Below are positions 59,395 to 64,000 of a DNA stretch of 64,000 bases, one piece after another. This DNA comes from Ruminococcus sp. (GTDB lineage Bacteria > Bacillota > Clostridia > Oscillospirales > Ruminococcaceae), in contig JAGCWY010000106.1 in NCBI GenBank assembly GCA_017961625.1, forward strand, positions 16,061 through 80,060, written 5' to 3'. The first letter of the stretch is position 1, and each line of letters begins with the position of its first letter. The notes under the pieces were generated by a model that was not told the DNA's origin, did not search any database, and saw only the letters and a list, made by a program, of their open reading frames with translations. The position numbers and the translations under genes are program-made.

Positions 59395-59474
59395 AATCAA
59401 TGATGTGATTGAGTGAACGACAGTTTAAAGGCATTAAAAAAGTGGCTGTAAAAACTCCCTCAAACACATATATT

Positions 59475-59523
59475 AAAAAAATAGCTGCACAGAAACAGTC
59501 ATTACTGCGTTCTGTGCGGCTAT
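59475..59523. terminator. Bidirectional terminator after SGNH and lyase genes
   Basis: ATAGCTGCACAGAA (59481-59494) pairs with TTCTGTGCGGCTAT (59510-59523), 14 bp with one G-T. A T-rich end on the plus side and a run of A before the stem (T's on minus) fit both directions. Confidence 0.82.
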
Positions 59524-59581
59524 TTCTATTATCCTGAGTTTTTTACAACACGTTTTCTTTTTTATGACTCGGACAGCAGTA

Positions 59582-62113
59582 TTATTTCAGCTTGAATTTC
59601 TCTATCGGAGTGAGAGTGCCCGGTTCATTTGAAGCGTAGGCGTAATAGGCAAGTATTTGCGATGCGTCAACTGCGTCTATATAGCCGTCCTTATTGACAT
59701 CTGCAACTGCCTTTTGTAGGACGTTGAAGCTTCCTTCTTTTCCAGCAGAAACCTGAGAATAGTATGCGTGGACCTGTGACGAATCCACAGCGTCAATAAA
59801 GCCGTTGAAGTCAACGTCCCCCAGATTGAGTTCGACGACTGCATCATTTGATACATCGCCCTGTTTTATAAACTCGCTTTGTGGTATGTCATTCAGCTTT
59901 GTCGGATTTGTGCTCCATGAGTCAATAGCTCCATAAGAGGAAACATCAGGTGCTGATTTGGTGGCATCTGTTAAGGGTGTGAGCTTAGCAGTGATATTTA
60001 CAGGACCCTTTACATCTTTTATCCTGTAGACCAGCCTCTTGTATGAGTCGTTCGTGGACTGGTCTTCAACTACCGGCGCGTGCCACCATCTGGCTGCGCT
60101 CTCTGAGTAAAGGGAGCCCTCAGCTGATGAGGTGAAGTCTATCCTGAGCTGCACTGATTCGTCCTCCGTGTAGGTGAGAATAGCAGTGTTGCCATTTGTC
60201 TGTATCTTCTGAGGTGTATACATTACCCAGTACAGGGTCGATGTGTCTTTGAGGTCGACCTCGTCGCGGACTACGAGAGAGAGTCTGTTATCCGTCAGTA
60301 GGAAGCCTCTTTTTGCACTTGAAGCCTTTGAGCTCACAAGATCTGTCATATCAACTACTGCCTTTGCCTGTGTTTCGGAAGAAGATGTTTCGAGCTTGGC
60401 TGTTTTTTCAAATTCATAGCCGAAGTCAGAGGCATTCGGATTAATGAGCAGAGTATTATGTGCGTCGGCTCTTAACCTGAATATTTTGAACCTTATGTTA
60501 TCCTCAGATGTAGGGGACATATAGCCCGGAAGCTTGTAGCTGTCCTTTCCCATGTCAATTGCCCATTTTACTCCGAGAGCATTGAATACGAAGCTACCCT
60601 GATCAAGGTGTACGAAGAAATCGCGCAGTGTCGTGCCAGCTTTTACGCCGACAAAGGACTGCTTTGGTTCAAAGCTGCTTCTGAATGTTGCAAAAGCTGC
60701 GTCGCCGCTTATGACCATATCTTTGTCTATGCTTGTTTTTGTGCCGCTTGTGTCCGCCTCGTACCAGCATAGTATCTGAACAATGCGTGTGGTGTCGTTG
60801 GGGGAGTTTGCTGCAAGACGTTTGAGGATATCTGAACTGAAGCCGTAGTGAAGATCATAATGTCTGTAGAAGTAAAGCTCGCCGGCTGTCGTCATAAGGC
60901 TGTCATAAGTGTCGCTGAAGCTAAACGAGCCTGCGTCAGATTCCATGCCGTGTATTACTCTCATGAGTCTGCCGTCCTTCAGACCGGTGCAGGTATCGAG
61001 ACCGTAAAACTTGCCTAAAGATGTTTCCATAGACGAGAACAGCATTGAGAAATTGTCGAGGGACAGGAGCATATACTCCATTCCCTCAGTTGTAGCACCG
61101 TCGGGAGCAAATTTGTTCAGATCTTTCTCAAGGCATATAAATGCGTCGTGGCAAAGTGAGGAGGTGATATCCTTGTATTTGCCCATGAGCGCTAATGAGA
61201 CCATTACCACGCCGGCAGTAACTATCGGGTTATGGTTATGCTCTGCGAAAACTCCTCTTACAACGCCGTTGCTTGAGGTCTGGGAGCGTGATGGGCTGTT
61301 GCTGGTATAGGAATCATTTGCGGGGCGGAAGCAGAGACGCTTTATAGCATCCTCCAGCTTCGTAAGCTTGCCCTGCTTTTCCCATGCGCTGTACATCCAG
61401 TCATAGGCTATCGCATAGCCCTGACAGAAAAAGCCAAAGTCGAGGTCGTGCCACGGGTTTATATCAGGGAACTGGTTCACGTTGTTGAGGACTACCCATG
61501 CGGCGTCGGCGTACTTCTGGAGTCCGGTTATCTGGTACATCATACCGAAGGTCATCATTTTATCTCTGAAATCGTCTGCGGCAGTGCTCTTGTTGCCAGC
61601 GCCGGGCATTCTTGTCTCATAGCATTTGGTATAATTGAATAGATAATCGTTTTTTGAATTGCCGGAGAGCTGCTCGCAATACTTGTCCGCCTTTGTCTGT
61701 AGTCTGCCGTACCAGCTGTACTTGGGGTCGTCAGGGTCACTGACAGCCTTTTTCAGCGTGGTTAAGGACTTGTCTGTTATCATCAGGCTTGGGTGAGCAC
61801 TGCGTTTTCCGGACTGAGCGTTGAAGTCCTTCAGTATATTCTGAGCCGAAGGACGCTGATAATTGTCAGCATTTTCAAAGTCTTCATATATCTTCTTGGT
61901 ATGAAGCGTTAAGCCGTCAAGATCTCCGGCGGATACTGCCGGATCAGAGATATCAGCTTTTGTATCGCCGCTTGTGACACCGAGAACGATACTGCTGTGC
62001 GCAGCGTCGTATCCGCTTTCACCGGTGAAGATGTTAAGACCGCCCAATGACAGAAATACCGCAGCCGCGGCAGAAGTTGCGGCAGAGACGATCCTTGTAA
62101 ACAGTCTGTTCAT
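59582..62113 (-). CDS. Heparinase II/III-like polysaccharide lyase with dockerin
   Basis: 843 aa. Signal peptide of about 30 residues. The (alpha/alpha) toroid part (about 90-430) includes HDLDFGFFCQGYAIAYDWMY and AEHNHNPIVTAGVV. The beta-sandwich part (about 450-730) includes HLDQGSFVF, the heparinase II/III family hallmark. The substrate could be uronic-acid-containing polymers such as pectin, alginate-like or glycosaminoglycan-type chains; no choice is possible from motifs. The C-terminus is a dockerin (about 764-835): DVDFNGFIDAVDSSQVHAYY and DVNKDGYIDAVDASQILAYY, same type as in the lectin protein. GGAGG precedes the ATG. Confidence 0.84.
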   Translation of the reverse strand: MNRLFTRIVSAATSAAAAVFLSLGGLNIFTGESGYDAAHSSIVLGVTSGDTKADISDPAVSAGDLDGLTLHTKKIYEDFENADNYQRPSAQNILKDFNAQSGKRSAHPSLMITDKSLTTLKKAVSDPDDPKYSWYGRLQTKADKYCEQLSGNSKNDYLFNYTKCYETRMPGAGNKSTAADDFRDKMMTFGMMYQITGLQKYADAAWVVLNNVNQFPDINPWHDLDFGFFCQGYAIAYDWMYSAWEKQGKLTKLEDAIKRLCFRPANDSYTSNSPSRSQTSSNGVVRGVFAEHNHNPIVTAGVVMVSLALMGKYKDITSSLCHDAFICLEKDLNKFAPDGATTEGMEYMLLSLDNFSMLFSSMETSLGKFYGLDTCTGLKDGRLMRVIHGMESDAGSFSFSDTYDSLMTTAGELYFYRHYDLHYGFSSDILKRLAANSPNDTTRIVQILCWYEADTSGTKTSIDKDMVISGDAAFATFRSSFEPKQSFVGVKAGTTLRDFFVHLDQGSFVFNALGVKWAIDMGKDSYKLPGYMSPTSEDNIRFKIFRLRADAHNTLLINPNASDFGYEFEKTAKLETSSSETQAKAVVDMTDLVSSKASSAKRGFLLTDNRLSLVVRDEVDLKDTSTLYWVMYTPQKIQTNGNTAILTYTEDESVQLRIDFTSSAEGSLYSESAARWWHAPVVEDQSTNDSYKRLVYRIKDVKGPVNITAKLTPLTDATKSAPDVSSYGAIDSWSTNPTKLNDIPQSEFIKQGDVSNDAVVELNLGDVDFNGFIDAVDSSQVHAYYSQVSAGKEGSFNVLQKAVADVNKDGYIDAVDASQILAYYAYASNEPGTLTPIEKFKLK

Positions 62114-62147
62114 GTGATACCTCCTTATATCATTATTTTATGCTTAA

Positions 62148-62176
62148 ATTATAGCATGGATAGCGGATAATATCAA
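62148..62176 (-). promoter_or_regulatory. Promoter of the lyase-dockerin gene
   Basis: On the minus strand TTGATA (62176-62171), 17-bp spacer, TATAAT (62153-62148) with extended TGC. Confidence 0.78.
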
Positions 62177-62675
62177 TAGTAAATTTAAGTTATGAGTATG
62201 AGATCAGGACTGTTAAGTGTGATATTTCTGCTTTCGAGTACCATACTGCAAGGCTGAAGTAAGAAGTTGTTACTGCCTTGAAAAGCCTGTATACAGCCTT
62301 GAACAGCACTTGTATATTGGCGCGTCAAGGGAGCTTTTTCCTGCCCTGAGAGCTGAGAGCTAACGTTTTGAGCAAGATGTAAAACATATATGATAAACAT
62401 ATAAAAATGAACCGGGAGCAGCCATATATTTAACCAAACTTGGTAAAAAAAGTACCATAAAGCTTAAGTGATGAAATATTCTGTTAAGTCTGCGAAAGTT
62501 AAAGAATATACAGCTGAGTAGGTCTGCGCGAATCTCTGCCTGTTTCAGAACTCAAAATAATATATTCTCTCTTTATTATCTCCGATTTTGCCGGGAGATG
62601 TCTGCTAAAGAGCTGTTTGTATATGATTTTTATTATTTGTAAACGAATTTCAATTTTATTGTTATGATATATTCA

Positions 62676-62704
62676 TTGACTTATTACAAAAAAAGTGATA
62701 TTAT
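62676..62704 (+). promoter_or_regulatory. Promoter of the DUF4349 lipoprotein gene
   Basis: TTGACT (62676-62681), 17-bp spacer, TATTAT (62699-62704) with extended TGA. Confidence 0.8.
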
Positions 62705-62737
62705 GATATAAAAGCTACTCTTAAAGGAGGAATCCCA

Positions 62738-63814
62738 ATGAAAAAAACGCTATTATCACTTGCTATGGCAGGTACTATTATTCTCACGTCCTGCGGTTCG
62801 GGACAGAAAACAGCTAAAAATGAAATGGCATTCTCAGATTCTGCAAAGAGCGACAGTGCCATCGCCTATTCTGACAGCGAGGCTTACGGCGGTGCTCAGG
62901 AGGCTCAGGAAAACATAGAGAGCAGTCAGCTGAGCTATAAGCAGTCGGAGGTAAAGGCTATAGATACTCAGATGCTTATATACTCATGCGATATGAGCAT
63001 AGATGTTCTTGAATTCGATCAGGCTGTAGACAGGATACATCAGCTTATAAGCAAATACAAAGGCTTCATTGAGAGCGAAAAATACAGCGACGGTGGAAAC
63101 ACGAGCAAATGGCAGTATTCCGATGTCGAGAAGTGGAAGAACCTCACTACGGTGATAAGGATACCAAGCTCGCAGTATGACAACTTCTGCGGCGAAGCGG
63201 AAGCTATAGGCGATATGCGCAGAAAGAACGCTTCCGTTCAGAATCTAACCACAGAGTACTCAGACCTGAAAACCACTCTCAGCATTTATGAGGCAAAGGA
63301 AAAGCGTTATCTTGATATCCTTTCCGAGTTAAAGAGCGAACAGGACGCAATACAGGTCGAGAATGAGCTCACTCAGATTGAGATAGAGATTGCAAAGATA
63401 AAAACGCGCATGAACAATATAGAGAACGACGTTGCATATTCCTATATATATCTTACTCTGAATGAGGTGCGTGAATATAAGGAGCAGCCTGTTATCGAGC
63501 GCACAGACACCTTCGGTCAGCGGCTTAAAAACACTGTTTCCAGAACATGGGACAATTTCCTTTATTTCCTTGAGAACCTGCTGTTTGTAATTATAAGACT
63601 GCTTCCGTATCTGCTGCTCATTGCGCTGATAGTCTTTGTTATCGCTAAGCTCGTCAAATTCCTTGCTAAGCTGTCGGAAAAACGCCGGCAGAAAAAATAT
63701 CAGCAGAGAGCACAGCAGGCTCCTGCCGTACCGCAGCCCCCACAATTCCCGCAGGAGAATATGCCGGGCGCTCTGAACGACAATAATGAGCTGCCAAAGG
63801 ACAATATGCAGTAA
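62738..63814 (+). CDS. DUF4349-family lipoprotein
   Basis: 358 aa. Lipobox TSC at about residue 19. After an acidic linker (about 25-75), the DUF4349 domain (about 78-245) includes MLIYSCDMSIDV, KGFIESEKYS and NLTTEYSDLKTTL, with a coiled-coil (ILSELKSEQDAIQVENELTQIEIE). A membrane helix (about 275-310) and a Gln/Pro-rich tail follow. The family occurs widely in Firmicutes with no assigned role. AAAGGAGG precedes the ATG. Confidence 0.82.
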   Translation: MKKTLLSLAMAGTIILTSCGSGQKTAKNEMAFSDSAKSDSAIAYSDSEAYGGAQEAQENIESSQLSYKQSEVKAIDTQMLIYSCDMSIDVLEFDQAVDRIHQLISKYKGFIESEKYSDGGNTSKWQYSDVEKWKNLTTVIRIPSSQYDNFCGEAEAIGDMRRKNASVQNLTTEYSDLKTTLSIYEAKEKRYLDILSELKSEQDAIQVENELTQIEIEIAKIKTRMNNIENDVAYSYIYLTLNEVREYKEQPVIERTDTFGQRLKNTVSRTWDNFLYFLENLLFVIIRLLPYLLLIALIVFVIAKLVKFLAKLSEKRRQKKYQQRAQQAPAVPQPPQFPQENMPGALNDNNELPKDNMQ

Positions 63815-63896
63815 TGTCTCTGAGCGTTTTGAATATCAAAAAAGCTGAATAACAATAATAGGGGCTGTAAAAAAACTCAGTCTCCCAAACGAACAC

Positions 63897-63925
63897 GGGG
63901 CCTCGTAAAGAGGCCCCAAATTTTA
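63897..63925. terminator. Terminator of the DUF4349 gene
   Basis: GGGGCCTC (63897-63904) pairs with GAGGCCCC (63910-63917), 8-bp stem, loop 5 nt, followed by AAATTTTAT. Confidence 0.78.
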
Positions 63926-63930
63926 TAGCA

Positions 63931-63972
63931 AAAAAACAAACTGCACAACAAAACTTGCGTGCAGCTGTTTTT
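63931..63972. terminator. Second terminator-like hairpin
   Basis: AAAAACA pairs with TGTTTTT around an inner CTGCAC/GTGCAG stem. Symmetric, with T-runs on both strands, so it may serve a gene just outside the window. Confidence 0.6.
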
Positions 63973-63983
63973 AGTGATATAAT
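63955..63983 (+). promoter_or_regulatory. Promoter running off the end of the window
   Basis: TTGCGT (63955-63960), 17-bp spacer, TATAAT (63978-63983) with extended TGA. It points to a gene that starts beyond 64000. Confidence 0.6.
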
Positions 63984-64000
63984 CATATTACCAAACAATG

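Larger units (their letters stand above)
62114..62737. other. Divergent gap of 624 nt
   Basis: It holds the minus-strand lyase promoter near 62148-62176 and the plus-strand DUF4349 promoter at 62676-62704. The middle (about 62180-62640) has short repeats such as GCCTTGAA (about 62275 and 62300) but no frame with a good ribosome site. Nothing else I can support. Confidence 0.55.

Overview
The window looks like chromosome from a fibre-degrading Ruminococcus, close to R. flavefaciens, R. champanellensis or R. albus. Six secreted proteins carry dockerins, several with Thr-rich linkers. The enzymes (GH26 mannanase, GH11-CBM22-GH10-dockerin-CE1 xylanase/esterase, heparinase II/III-like lyase) fit a cellulosome. 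Promoters are mostly TTGxxx-17-TGnTATAAT, Shine-Dalgarno sites are strong, and coding is dense. The genus rests on family content only, since there is no rRNA or other marker.

Layout. 1-1.4 kb: 3' part of a GH26-dockerin mannanase. 1.5-4.3 kb (minus): IT-superfamily transporter behind a leader with five hairpins, then a cytidylate-kinase-like protein and a lipoprotein. 4.5-5.9 kb: Ca2+/Na+ exchanger, a zinc-ribbon membrane protein and a decayed second zinc ribbon. 6.0-12.8 kb: an apparent peptide-maturation operon with a large secreted protein, a 34-aa precursor-like peptide, a lipoprotein, an HPr-kinase-like protein, a PqqD-like protein, a SipW-type signal peptidase and an exporter-type ABC transporter. 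The peptide and the lipoprotein share a C-terminal [VI]DPF[KE] ending. This is my best candidate for an undescribed system.

12.9-22.7 kb: a surface polysaccharide cluster with an acyltransferase, a fused PglC-type phosphoglycosyltransferase/GT2, a GT4, an EpsG-type polymerase, two LicD proteins, a Wzx flippase, an IspD/TarI cytidylyltransferase and a sugar epimerase. A third LicD and a TagD-like cytidylyltransferase lie at 36.6-37.9 kb (minus). 23-26.9 kb: two convergent c-di-GMP genes, a soluble LacI-type sensor fused to GGDEF and a membrane GGDEF-EAL protein. 27.3-28.8 kb: MetY preceded by a Cys-containing upstream peptide. 28.9-36.4 kb: LRR-dockerin protein and the multimodular xylanase.

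38.4-42.1 kb: GntR/YtrA regulator with an ABC transporter. 42.4-53.3 kb: a 3177-residue secreted RHS protein with an AT-rich toxin-like tail, a coupled upstream membrane-anchored protein and a downstream immunity candidate. 53.5-62.1 kb: C-type-lectin-dockerin protein, an AMP-forming ligase coupled to an SGNH hydrolase-dockerin protein behind a long structured leader, and a lyase-dockerin protein on the opposite strand. 62.7-63.8 kb: a DUF4349 lipoprotein.

All calls come from reading motifs by eye; no database search was run.
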